A stretch of 64,000 bases of DNA, taken from Diphasiastrum complanatum. Its lineage: Eukaryota; Streptophyta; Lycopodiopsida; Lycopodiales; Lycopodiaceae. Shown here in pieces: positions 36,048-45,933 of the stretch. Made by a program: the position numbers and the translations under genes. The notes under the pieces were generated by a model that had not been told where the DNA came from, did no database searches, and was given only the letters and a program-made list of their open reading frames with translations. Numbering within the stretch: the first letter of the stretch is position 1; the number at the start of each line of letters is the position of its first letter. The DNA lies in contig MU832054.1 of NCBI GenBank assembly GCA_029204225.1, positions 1 through 64,000 on the forward strand, in the 5' to 3' direction.

Positions 36048-36860
36048 TCTTTAAGATCCTCTTCATGGTGTTCCTTCTTGATGGAGATTCGAGACCTCCA
36101 TGTCTCATAATGATCATAACAACCATGAACATACAATATGTACTTCCTATGATTATCAAGATTACTTATGCTAGAAACATAAGTCCAAAAATCACCACAA
36201 CTTGGCATGATTTTTCTAACATTAGGGGAATTAGAACTCAAAATGGGTCCTTTGTCAAGATGCTTTTTTGACTTCGCATGCTTTCAACGCTTATGTATCC
36301 CAATCAATGGTGTCCATCTGTGACGAACTGTAACAGTGGCTGACGGGGACGAAAATTGTTTTTGCCTTAACCGGCCAAATTTTCATGATTTTCAAATATC
36401 CCACGGAGTTCTATCTAAATCTATGCTAAAACTAGTTGAAGAGAGAGAGTGAAAAATATCAACTAGTTCAGTTGATTTATCTTGTCAATTTTGAGGCCAA
36501 TATGAAATCTCAACTTAGAGATAGATTTATATTTGTCAATAAAGGCCTAAATAGTGTTTTTATTATTTCTGACAAGTAGATAAATGGATGAGGTTAGATT
36601 TGGACCCATTCTAATTGGCTACTATAGATACATTGCATCTAGACTAGAATTTCTAGGTTTTTTTATGAAGTACCAAGAAGTTACCATTTAGGGCAAGTTT
36701 AGGGCAATTGGCCAAATGAAATTTCAGCAGCTATACCAGTGTGGAGGAAGTATCATTGTATTCTCTTTTTATGTGGAGAATTCATCTCTTTTGATTCTAT
36801 GTCAATCTCATGTGTATTTCTCAAGATATTTTGATTTCTAGTGTGGAGTTTTGACATTCT
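36048..36860. other. Region without recognised features
   Basis: No gene or transposon is recognised. The TCAACTAG and GAGGCCAA phrases near 36460-36500 resemble those at 20.5 kb and might be shared LTR sequence. Confidence 0.3.
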
Positions 36861-37712
36861 GTGAGTAAATTTTTGTGAGTTTTGCGAGTTTCTTCTACCC
36901 ATGATCCAACAAAATGGTAGCACATCGTGTGCTACTCTTTTTATGCCACTACATGATTTTAAAAGAATAAGAATTGTGGTTTGATGCATACTTTAAACTT
37001 TGACTGCATCAAATTTTAAATAGGTCCATCACAAAATACTTTGTTACTCTATAAATATTGGTTTACTTTTATTTATTTATTAAATGTTGTTGAAGTTGTA
37101 AAAGCTAGCATATCCGGCATGCTAGCTTGCAAAAAAAAAAAATGAATTTTTTTAAAAAACTTTTTGAAAAAATAAATTTCTTTTTGGAGCTAATTTGGAC
37201 TAGCATGCCGATGTGCTAGACGAGTAAATTATAAAATAGAAAAGCTATTTTGACACAAATGATAATCAAATTTTGAGTAAAAATATTATGTCAAAATATT
37301 TTTTTCAACCTCCGAATATAGTAAGCTGACGTGCTAAGGAAAACAACTATTTCATTTTTTTTGCAACCTTTAAAGATACCACGCCGGCGTGCTATGTGAA
37401 AATGTAAGGAAAATTTTTCAGCCTCCAAACCCAGCACGCCGGTGTGCACGACGAGACTGCTCGAAATTTTTTGTTTTTTGTTTTTTTTTTTTCCGAGCAG
37501 TCTCGCCGTGCACGCCGGTGTGCTGGATTTGGAGGCTGCAAAAGAAAAAATTAATTTGAATTTTTTTTACTTTGTGACATTTTTAACTATGTATCAAACC
37601 ACATTCTTAATAATAAACATTGAAATAGTAGCGTAATTCAAAAGGTAGCACACCATGTGCTATCTTTTTGTTAAATCATGGCAAGAAAGAAACTTGCAAA
37701 AAATTTACTCGC
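36861..37712. mobile_element. Foldback / MITE-like element with long inverted repeat
   Basis: The outer arms begin GTGAGTAAATTTTT (36861) and, read inward on the other strand, GCGAGTAAATTTTTT (37712). They continue through shared text around CCATGAT, AACAAAA and TAGCACA.CGTGTGCTAC. The inner core is a 45-base hairpin (37419-37463 against 37494-37538) with a 30-base T-rich loop. The left half is longer and holds several palindromic CATGCCGATGTGCTA / CACGCCGGCGTGCTA variants. No transposase is encoded. Target duplications were not identified, so the limits are approximate. Confidence 0.7.
37419..37538. repeat. Hairpin core, 45-bp arms
   Basis: CAGCCTCCAAACCCAGCACG with the following 25 bases pairs with 37494-37538 with four mismatches in 45. 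All are C/T or A/G differences that would be G:U pairs in one transcribed strand. Confidence 0.9.
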
Positions 37713-37883
37713 AAATTGCCAAGGCCCATATAGGAGGATGTATATAAAATCATAACATAAAATGAATACTCACAAGTCTAAGATATTAGACAATTTAATT
37801 TTTATTTATTTGAATCTTATAGCAAGTTGCATGGAAATCCAATAGGGGTTGATCACTCATAGAAATTAAAAGTATGAACAAAA

Positions 37884-38019
<136 letters not shown>

Positions 38020-38465
38020 CTTTAATTTACTTACTTTTCTACATCCACACATCAAAGTAGTCCTTGTTGACGTCTTGACTCGGCTCATGACCTTTAGTAG
38101 CTTCTAGTACAACATCATACCTCTTTACTTGATTGTGAAACATTTACCCAATATGTGGCTACTGTGAAAAAATCCAATCCAAAACATACTTGATGGATCT
38201 TATATCTCTAGCCAATTTGAAGAGAAAAATCTAGATTTATCTACAAGATAGAAATTGCTCTCTAGTTATCTTTTTGTGGCCATCTTGTAACCCATTGAGT
38301 GTTGAAGTTGCTATTAGTTGCAACATGTCATGGAATAAATGGCCATTCATGGCCTTATGCTCCTTCATGGTTTATTGTTTGATAGATATGGCTAATATCA
38401 CAAAAGTTTTATGATGACAAAAGGGTTGCATTGATCTAATAAGATAGCAAGACATGTTCAAAACT

Positions 38466-38467
<2 letters not shown>

Positions 38468-38523
<56 letters not shown>

Positions 38524-38570
38524 GTGTGTGTGTGTGTGCGCGCGTGTCTGTGCGCGCTCGTGCGTGTGTT
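38468..38570 (+). repeat. (CT)n followed by TG/CG alternating tract
   Basis: CT units at 38468-38521 are followed by mixed TG and CG dinucleotides to about 38570. Confidence 0.9.
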
Positions 38571-38664
38571 TTTTTAACATGCTCATTATTTTTCTTGAAG
38601 ATTAATAGATGAGGAAAGAAAGGAAGAACAAAGTAAGGCCTCCATCAAAGGGTGGTAGCCTTAA

Positions 38665-38739
38665 AGGGCTTTTTTTACACAAAGCACCTTCCAAGAAAAT
38701 TAGGGCTTTTTTTACACAAAGCACCTTCCAAGAAAATTG
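38665..38739 (+). repeat. 37-bp perfect tandem doublet
   Basis: AGGGCTTTTTTTACACAAAG and the following 17 bases occur at 38665 and 38702 without differences. Confidence 0.92.
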
Positions 38740-39021
38740 CTCACAAGAATTCTAGTTTTTTTTAAGCCTATAAACATCTTTCAATAAACTTGTTAATTTG
38801 TAAGATTTTTTATTAATTATGATGTTATATGCTACATAGTCAAATTGTGCCATGTAAACGCTCTTCAAATCTTTCTGTAAGCCTTTTTGGAAAAAAAAAG
38901 AGGGTGTGCCATGGAGTTAAAAAGTATGTATCATGATGTTACATCAAAAGTCGCCACACTAGTTAGCGGAGTCGGGACGTTTAGAAGGACGACTTTGAAT
39001 ACTTTTTTGATTTAGCTGGTG

Positions 39022-39024
<3 letters not shown>

Positions 39025-39092
<68 letters not shown>
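39025..39092 (+). repeat. (CT)n microsatellite upstream of the receptor kinase
   Basis: About 34 CT units end about 125 bases before the kinase ATG. It is probably in the promoter or 5' UTR, where CT/GA tracts can bind plant BBR/BPC factors. Confidence 0.93.
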
Positions 39093-39095
<3 letters not shown>

Positions 39096-39216
39096 CATTA
39101 TTATTTCATAATTTGAGTTCAGATGTGAGTTCTCCTGCATCAATTCTTCTATCATTGATAGATAATTGAGCAGGATACATAGAGTTCTGAGTAGAGTGGC
39201 GTGAACTAGCTGAAAT

Positions 39217-41628
39217 ATGAAACCTGGAAATCATTGCTGCTTATTTTCCCTGGCAGCGGTTTCTCTCCTCTTATTGCTGATTACACAGTATTTTCAGGAC
39301 AGTCATGAGCAGAATATTGTTGAGACATTCTCTCTTGGATCCATCCTGCTGTCCAACCAGTCTCTGGTCTCCAGAAATCGTAGCTTTGCTTTGGGATTCT
39401 TCTCACCGGATCCCTATCCCGACCGGAAGTATTTGGGAATATCTTATTTTGGAATTCCTATCTGGACACAGATTTGGGTGGCTAACAGAAACAATCCTGC
39501 TAGGAATGGTGCGTTCTTGAATTTATCCAGAGATGGCAACTTATTTATCTCCAATCCTGATCAAACAACTGTCTGGATGAGTGGTACAAGTGGAATGAAC
39601 ATTACCTCAATGCTGATAGAGGATAGCGGTAATCTTATCCTCCGTCACATCTCAGGGAGAACAATATGGCAAAGCTTTGATCACCCCGCGGACAGTTTTG
39701 TGCCAGGCATGAAGTGGTATGTGGGATCAAATCTCAACTCCTTCAAATCCCCCATGAATCCAGCTCAAGGTCGTTTCTCCGCTCGGATGCTTCAGACGTC
39801 TGAAATTGAGTGTCTTTGGAACGCAACCACGAAATATTGGAGCAGTGGCTTCTGGAATGGACACAGCTATACTGGCATTCCCGAGATGTCATATGATCCT
39901 CGCTACGACGTCCTCGCCTTTGTGAACGATTCTGGGCGTCCTTACCTCGCAGGGAACGGAAAAAAGAATGCTCAGGTTCTCTGGCATTATACTCTCGAGT
40001 CTGACGGTATGACGCGTGTTCGCATTTGGGACAGCTCTAACGCCAAGTGGTACATAATCTTTACCCAACCCAAGAATCCATGCGACGTAGATCATCTTTG
40101 TGGCCAGAACGGAATCTGTAACAGCGATAAAATACCCTTCTGCACCTGCCCGCAGGGATTCGAGCCCGTTGATCCTACAGGATGGAGCGAAGCGGATTGG
40201 TCTATGGGATGCGTGGCCAATTCCAGTTCAGACTGCAGTATTGGAGATTTTTCCATTCTGAAAAGTACGTATTACGATCAAGGGTCCCTTGGTGTAGGAT
40301 CTGTGAGATCTTACTATGGCCATGATCAAGCCTGGTGCCAAGATTCTTGCGCAAGAGATTGTGCCTGCTTGGGGTTTTCTTTCGACGGTGGATCTAGCAA
40401 CTGCTCGCTGCAGTATGGCCCTTTATTCAATGGCCGTACTTCTCCTGATATCAGCCAGAATTTCTTTCTGCGAGTGAATTCCTCGGAGCAATCACCAAAT
40501 AATCAATTTCTTCTTCCGAAGGACGGAAAGAGGAAAAACAAAACAGCTTGGATTATTGAATTGGGAGTTGCCGCAGGATGTGCATTGCTACTGATCCTAT
40601 TTCTTATCTCGCAAATTCTTCGCGGAAAACGTATAACTGCAGAGAGGCATTCCTCGGTATTTATCTCCGGGGGTTCGGAATTTATCTCCTGGGGTCTGAA
40701 CAAATTTTCATACAAAGAACTACAAACCGCCACCAACAATTTCAGTGAGAAGCTTGATGCATATGCCGATAGCTTCGACTTTGTTTACAGAGGCTCCCTT
40801 AGAGATCAGACTATCGTTGCGGTGAGAAAGCTCCACACCCTGAAGCAAGGAGACAAAGAATTCTGCACCGAAGTAAGAACTCTGGGGATGATTCAACATG
40901 TCAACCTTGTGAGACTTCGTGGCTTCTGTGTTGATGATATGCACAGGCTTCTAGTCTACGAAAATATGCCCAATGGATCTCTCAATAAGCTTTTGTTCAG
41001 AAAACCTGAAGAACAACAACAGACTGTTTTAGACTGGGACACCCGATTCGCCATAGCTCTGGGGACTGCACGGGGAATTTTGTATCTGCACGAAGGATGC
41101 AAGAGTTGCATCGTGCACTGTGACATCAAACCCGAGAATATTCTATTGGATGCTGATTTCTGTGCAAAAGTTTCAAATTTTGGCCTGGCCAAGTTGATGG
41201 GCAGAGAGTTCAGCCGGGAAATCACAACCATTCGAGGCACCCGAGGCTACCTAGCCCCAGAGTGGCTTTCCGGCCTACCCGTTACAGCCAAAGCCGATGT
41301 GTACAGCTTTGGTATGACTCTCTTGGAAATCATCAGTGGAAGAAAAATTTTGGACGGGAATAACTTCAACTCTGAGAAACGGTTCTTCCCTCTCTGGGCA
41401 TACCAACAAGCTCGACTAGGAGATTTCTCTTCGCTGGCAGACATCAAACTGTGTGGAAATGTCAATGAAGAACAGCTAAAGATGGCATTTTTGGTTGCCG
41501 TGTGGTGCATTCAAGATGACGAGATCAACCGTCCATCCATGGCAAGGGTTTTGCAAATGCTTGAAGGCACTCTTCGTGTAGCTGATGATCCACCCTTCCC
41601 AGAGTCTCTAAGAACAATTTCACGCTAG
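39217..41628 (+). CDS. G-type lectin S-receptor-like protein kinase, predicted pseudokinase, 803 aa
   Basis: Single-exon surface receptor of the At2g19130-type SD group. Order: signal peptide (about 1-27, LAAVSLLLLLITQ); bulb-type lectin domain (about 36-155, with IWVANRNNPA and WQSFDHPADSFVPGMK); S-locus glycoprotein domain (about 200-285, WSSGFWNG); EGF-like cysteines C289, C295, C301, C309, C311, C332; PAN cysteines C340-C396; membrane helix about 444-466; kinase about 498-795. Kept: E552 (helix C), HCDIKPEN at 634-641 (non-RD), APE at 680-682. Lost: the glycine loop (DAYADSFDFVY at 514-523 in place of GxGxFGxVY), the beta-3 Lys (VAVR537; codon AGA at 40825) and the DFG Asp (SN654FG; codon AAT at 41176). 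The full-length open frame argues for a maintained non-catalytic receptor rather than a dead copy. The ligand is unknown. Confidence 0.95.
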   Translation: MKPGNHCCLFSLAAVSLLLLLITQYFQDSHEQNIVETFSLGSILLSNQSLVSRNRSFALGFFSPDPYPDRKYLGISYFGIPIWTQIWVANRNNPARNGAFLNLSRDGNLFISNPDQTTVWMSGTSGMNITSMLIEDSGNLILRHISGRTIWQSFDHPADSFVPGMKWYVGSNLNSFKSPMNPAQGRFSARMLQTSEIECLWNATTKYWSSGFWNGHSYTGIPEMSYDPRYDVLAFVNDSGRPYLAGNGKKNAQVLWHYTLESDGMTRVRIWDSSNAKWYIIFTQPKNPCDVDHLCGQNGICNSDKIPFCTCPQGFEPVDPTGWSEADWSMGCVANSSSDCSIGDFSILKSTYYDQGSLGVGSVRSYYGHDQAWCQDSCARDCACLGFSFDGGSSNCSLQYGPLFNGRTSPDISQNFFLRVNSSEQSPNNQFLLPKDGKRKNKTAWIIELGVAAGCALLLILFLISQILRGKRITAERHSSVFISGGSEFISWGLNKFSYKELQTATNNFSEKLDAYADSFDFVYRGSLRDQTIVAVRKLHTLKQGDKEFCTEVRTLGMIQHVNLVRLRGFCVDDMHRLLVYENMPNGSLNKLLFRKPEEQQQTVLDWDTRFAIALGTARGILYLHEGCKSCIVHCDIKPENILLDADFCAKVSNFGLAKLMGREFSREITTIRGTRGYLAPEWLSGLPVTAKADVYSFGMTLLEIISGRKILDGNNFNSEKRFFPLWAYQQARLGDFSSLADIKLCGNVNEEQLKMAFLVAVWCIQDDEINRPSMARVLQMLEGTLRVADDPPFPESLRTISR

Positions 41629-43625
41629 TGCTTTCCAAGTTATCACATGATGGACAAGAATCGAGCACATGAACTGCTCAGACAACAGATCAAGCAAACG
41701 CCTGTGGTGGACTTGACCTGCTAAATAAGGTCACTTATAATCTAGACAACACTTGGATTAGACTAAAATGCATGTAACGTTCTAGGGAATGGGCAGAATG
41801 GCCTCTGCTTTCCATTGAGTAATGGATACTTTGAAATTTATATTCACATGCTTATTATGAAGCGTGATGGTCACTATGACTGGCGTTGCCACGTGGCAGC
41901 CTTGGCGTCGTCACCCTTGACGTGCAGGTTGGAATGCGGAGCAATTTTATTTATTTTTAAGCAGATGCCTATTTTGCTTTTTAATTTGTTCAAAAAGTGA
42001 GCAGAATAGGCAAAAGGTATCCATTACGTAGAAGCAAACCTTATAGATCAAGGCAATTTGTTTCATATAAATGCTCCTGCTTGAAAGTTTCTCTGCTCAT
42101 GTAAGGCAATAGATAGCTCAGAGCAAATCCTCCTAAATTGATGTATCTATCCCTATTAGAATTTGTAAATCCATTTAGGCTTAGATTTCATTGTACCCAA
42201 GGATGATTCTGAATGCTGTGGTACTGATCAACACTACAACACTACAACAATTAGGACATTTTTCAACACGTTTCTCGAAGATTTAACCAGCTTTTTGGGC
42301 ACGTCACATTAGTCAGCGAGGCGATGCTCATGGCGTTGACCGTTGCTTGTATAAGTGTCACAATAAGTGGCGATAAATTCAATGTAAACATCAATATCGA
42401 ATGTAAATAAAGTGGTAGATAAAGAGGTAATCACTCACGAATATAACGACAATGATGAAAATTAGCGAAACTCAGTATGTACCTTGGTATGTTACAAAGA
42501 GGATTTTATTGAGCAAATTAATTGATTCATCTTAGTTTTGGGTAGTTCTAGACCTGCCCAACTAGCAAGTAGAGTCTATGTTCACACTATGAAGGTTCGT
42601 GCCATTAGAGAAAGTTAAAAGAGAGCCTTTGAAAAAGATGCATTTATATATTTTTTTTCTCATTTGCATTGCCATGTAGGCCAATAGAAACCTTGATATC
42701 AAACTTCTACGTAATGCAGTGTATCTCAAATCAAAATAAATAAAAAAGACTTCTTAAATATATAAATGTTTCGTCAGGCAACATGTGGAAATGTTGTTGG
42801 ATGTTCAGGCTTTCCCTTCCGGCTCATCATTGCCCACAGAGGCCCAACCAGATTAAAATGAATATGACGTAAGGTTATGCAGGGTTGAAATGAGTAAATC
42901 AATGTAGCCTTTTAAATGTAAATGCCTTGTCACTGAATCATGGTTTATTGGGTTAACTAGAGTTAACCAATATCGTCAAAAAGTTTAATCTTTCAAAATT
43001 TTGCTTACACAAATTTTTAACAAGGTAGCTTTCTACACATAACGAATGGCGTCATCAAGGAAACTAGGCTCCTCAATCGACTTTGTGCTTCTCTTCAATG
43101 AGAAAGATGACAATGGATTATGGATGCCAAGAAAGTATTAAAGAACTCTTGGGTTTGATGCATCCATCATCAAAGGGAACATTTCGAAAAGGCAATAAGA
43201 CAAAAGTTAAAACTATCGTTTTGATCTTATTGGAAGGCCAAAGTTATGGATTTCAGAACATCATCAGGAAAAGAATCCATATCTAAAATAAATCTAGTCC
43301 AACATGTGTATATGCATTCAGAGATAAATGTGCAAAGGAGTAAACTGTTGGGATCACAAGAAAAAGCAGCTGTGAGTATTGATATTTTATTTGCACTTCT
43401 ATATCTTTCATTCTGAATCATGTCTTTTGAAGGTGCTAATTTGATCACTTTTTTCTTGTAGATATATGTATTAGTAACTTTTCTTGATCTTTGATCTTTT
43501 ATACATCATCTCCTAAAGACCTTTTTTAAGGGAAATTGAGAATTTCTTTTAAAAGAGGGAGATGAAGAGATAGGAATAAGACTTTCAATGGATCAACCGA
43601 TTGCATAGATTTTTTAGAGAAATCT
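41629..43625. other. Region downstream of the receptor kinase, no recognised features
   Basis: It presumably holds the kinase 3' UTR in the first few hundred bases. No other gene, repeat or transposon domain was recognised. Confidence 0.4.
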
Positions 43626-43702
43626 AGTAAGTGTGCAAAGCTTGAACTATCCTAGTGAAATTCAGTAAGTGTGCAAAGGTTGAACTATCCTAGTGAATAG
43701 AG
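43626..43702 (+). repeat. 38-bp tandem doublet
   Basis: AGTAAGTGTGCAAAG followed by TTGAACTATCCTAGTGAA occurs at 43626 and 43664 with one difference. Confidence 0.88.
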
Positions 43703-43751
43703 AAACTCTCTAGGGATTGTTGCAACTAATTTGGAACTAAAGGAGTTTTGG

Positions 43752-44310
43752 GGGTATTGAGATGTGAGTTATTCATAACTATGGATAGTAGAGATAAAGA
43801 TTAAACTTAGGTTCCACTTATTGGCTTACCAAGTACCATTTTGTTATGGTGAGATTCTTAATGTTCCTTTTGGTTCAATAAATACACTTCGCATTTCAAC
43901 AGTATTTGAATGATACATTTCATCCATATCTAGGTCAATGCAGAGTGGTATTCTTAGGTGATGTGTTCATCTACAGAGAAACGGTTAAGGAGCATGAGAG
44001 AATTCAATAGCTAGAGGTATCTCCTGAAATTGGTTGTGAATCTAATCCTATATTGGAGTATAGGATAGCCAATTAGTCTTTTGACCTTTTGGTAAGAAGA
44101 TCTAGAAGCAAAGAATCTCTAGGAAGAAAAACTGATGATATGGGACATCAGTGATTTCAAAGGGAATTTCTTGTGCGAGAATGATGCGTATAATCTGAAA
44201 CTAGAAGAGCTTTTGGGGTATTGAACTATGAGTTATTCATATGGTAAAGATTAAATTTAGGTTTCATTGATTAGCCTACCAAGTACTATTTTGTTAAGGA
44301 TTGAATTGGG
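43752..44310 (+). repeat. Dispersed direct repeat of about 90 bp around gypsy RT debris
   Basis: GGGGTATTGA, GAGTTATTCATA, AAAGATTAAA.TTAGGTT and CTACCAAGTAC.ATTTTGTTA occur in the same order near 43752-43856 and 44214-44300. Confidence 0.75.
43856..44015 (+). pseudogene. Ty3/gypsy reverse transcriptase remnant
   Basis: VPFGSINTLRI lies in one frame, then AFQQYLNDTFHPYLGQC, RVVFLGDVFIYRETV and KEHERIQ in the next. This follows the gypsy RT order MPFGL.NAP.TFQ, FRPYL, VVYLDDILIYS, EHL. The active-site box has become FLGD. Confidence 0.8.
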
Positions 44311-44343
44311 TGGGAATAAAAAGAGCAAGAAAAGGAAAACCCC

Positions 44344-44709
44344 ATGGAACCTCCTGCTAATGATGAATGGAAACCACGAACGGGCTCACCATTGCGCACC
44401 AATCAGAACGATCGATTGCATCGTCATGAGCCACCTTTTCACATGGTGGAGCCCGAGAAACCGTGCACTGAAAGGCTCACAAGCCTACTGGCGAGCCGTG
44501 TTAGTTTACCCCTCGGAAAATTACTGCGGATTGCACCACAAGCTAAAAGCCTTCAGGTTGAATGGGCCAGAGCGGATGTGGAGCCAGTAGCACCAGAGCC
44601 CATATACTATACGAGCTACAAAGAGACTAGTAATGTCCTCCACATTGGAGCAGCATTGGAGATTGAGGAACACAACATCACCCTGCCAATCAAACACAAG
44701 AAAGCATAA
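44344..44709 (+). pseudogene. Unidentified ORF, 121 aa, possibly retroelement-derived
   Basis: The frame contains SLLASRVSLPLGKLLRIAPQ and HIGAALEIEEHNITLPIKHKK. LPLGKLLRIAP loosely resembles the segment before the protease in some gypsy gag-pol proteins (LTLGELL.ISP). It sits just after gypsy RT debris, out of normal order. It could be chance. Confidence 0.3.
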
Positions 44710-45397
44710 TCATCCAACAATCCATGAAGAACAACTTGAACAAGCTCCACATCCTTAATGCTTTCACTGATACATGCTAGTTTCATCAAATTGCATGCAA
44801 ATTGTCCATTCAAGTGTGCATTTTGCAAGGATGGTGAGCATTGGAGAGTCTACTATCTTTGAATAGTTTTTGGATAGTATTAGTAGACATGGAGTGACTT
44901 GTTGCTTATATTTAAGATCTATGATGTTTAGTACTTTATATGACAAGACAATGAAAATGAATGCTTTCAAATCTCCATTTGTTGTTGATAAAGCAATTTC
45001 ATTGGATAACTATTTTTGTAATAGTTTGAATGGTGTCATAAAAGATGAAACATCATTTGTACATTATCTATTGGAGTCTCAAAAGTTCCTTGTTTGTAGC
45101 TGGTTTTTTAGACACTTCTAAAATTCATCTGGCAAGAGAGTTGTAAATAGATCAAGCTAAATTTGAGGAGTGTGAAGAATTGCCAAAAATTGGCAAATCT
45201 AGCTTGATTAAAAACCATGAAGAATAGTGTAAATTTTGTACATAACACACATGTATGGCCAAAATTCCACGTGGCAAACCACTTCTAATGTAGGTTCCAT
45301 AGGGTTGGTCATGTCATTTTGGTAGCGATTCTTAGATTATAGGACCTAAATCCTAGATTTAAGGTGAAAATTGACCAACTAGCTACTTACCAAGCAT
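44710..45397. other. Region without recognised features
   Basis: Short ORFs only; no family or repeat recognised. Confidence 0.4.
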
Positions 45398-45933
45398 AAC
45401 TCTAGGATCTAGGCTAGGGTTTCATTTTAGGGCAAGAAGAGTGATTTGAATTCCTTATTACATGTTGGAAATCCACCTAACTTCAAGAAGGAAGTCGAAT
45501 TTGCTATGTATTCCAAGCTCCCATAGTGAGATGATAGAATATTTTTGGAGCTCATTGGCAATCTCAAGCTAGTTCACTATGTACATTGAGTTTTTGTGAT
45601 CCAAATGCAACCAAATCAATTTCTACTTGTTTCTCAGCTTGAAGGCCGTACTACAGCCTGTAGTAACTCTAGGATCTAGGCTAGGGTTTCATTTTAGGGC
45701 AAGAGCAGTGATTTAAATTCCTTAACATGTTGGAAATCCACCTAACTTCAAGAAGGAAGTCGAATTTGCTATGCATTCCAAGCTCCCATAGTGAAATGAT
45801 AGAATATTTTTTTGGAGCTCATTGGCAATCTCAAGCTAGTTCACTATGTACATTGAGTTTTTGTGATCCAAATGCAACCAAATCAATTTCTACTTGTTTC
45901 TCAGCTTGAAGGCCGTACTACAGCTTGTAGTAC
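45398..45933 (+). repeat. 267-bp tandem direct duplication
   Basis: The block starting AACTCTAGGATCTAGGCTAG at 45398 is repeated from 45665 to about 45933 with only a few substitutions and small indels. No coding content is recognised in it. Confidence 0.93.

Noticed and set aside
40503-41510. Minus-strand frames across the receptor kinase
   Set aside because: They are shadows of the 803-codon plus-strand gene and contain no family motif.
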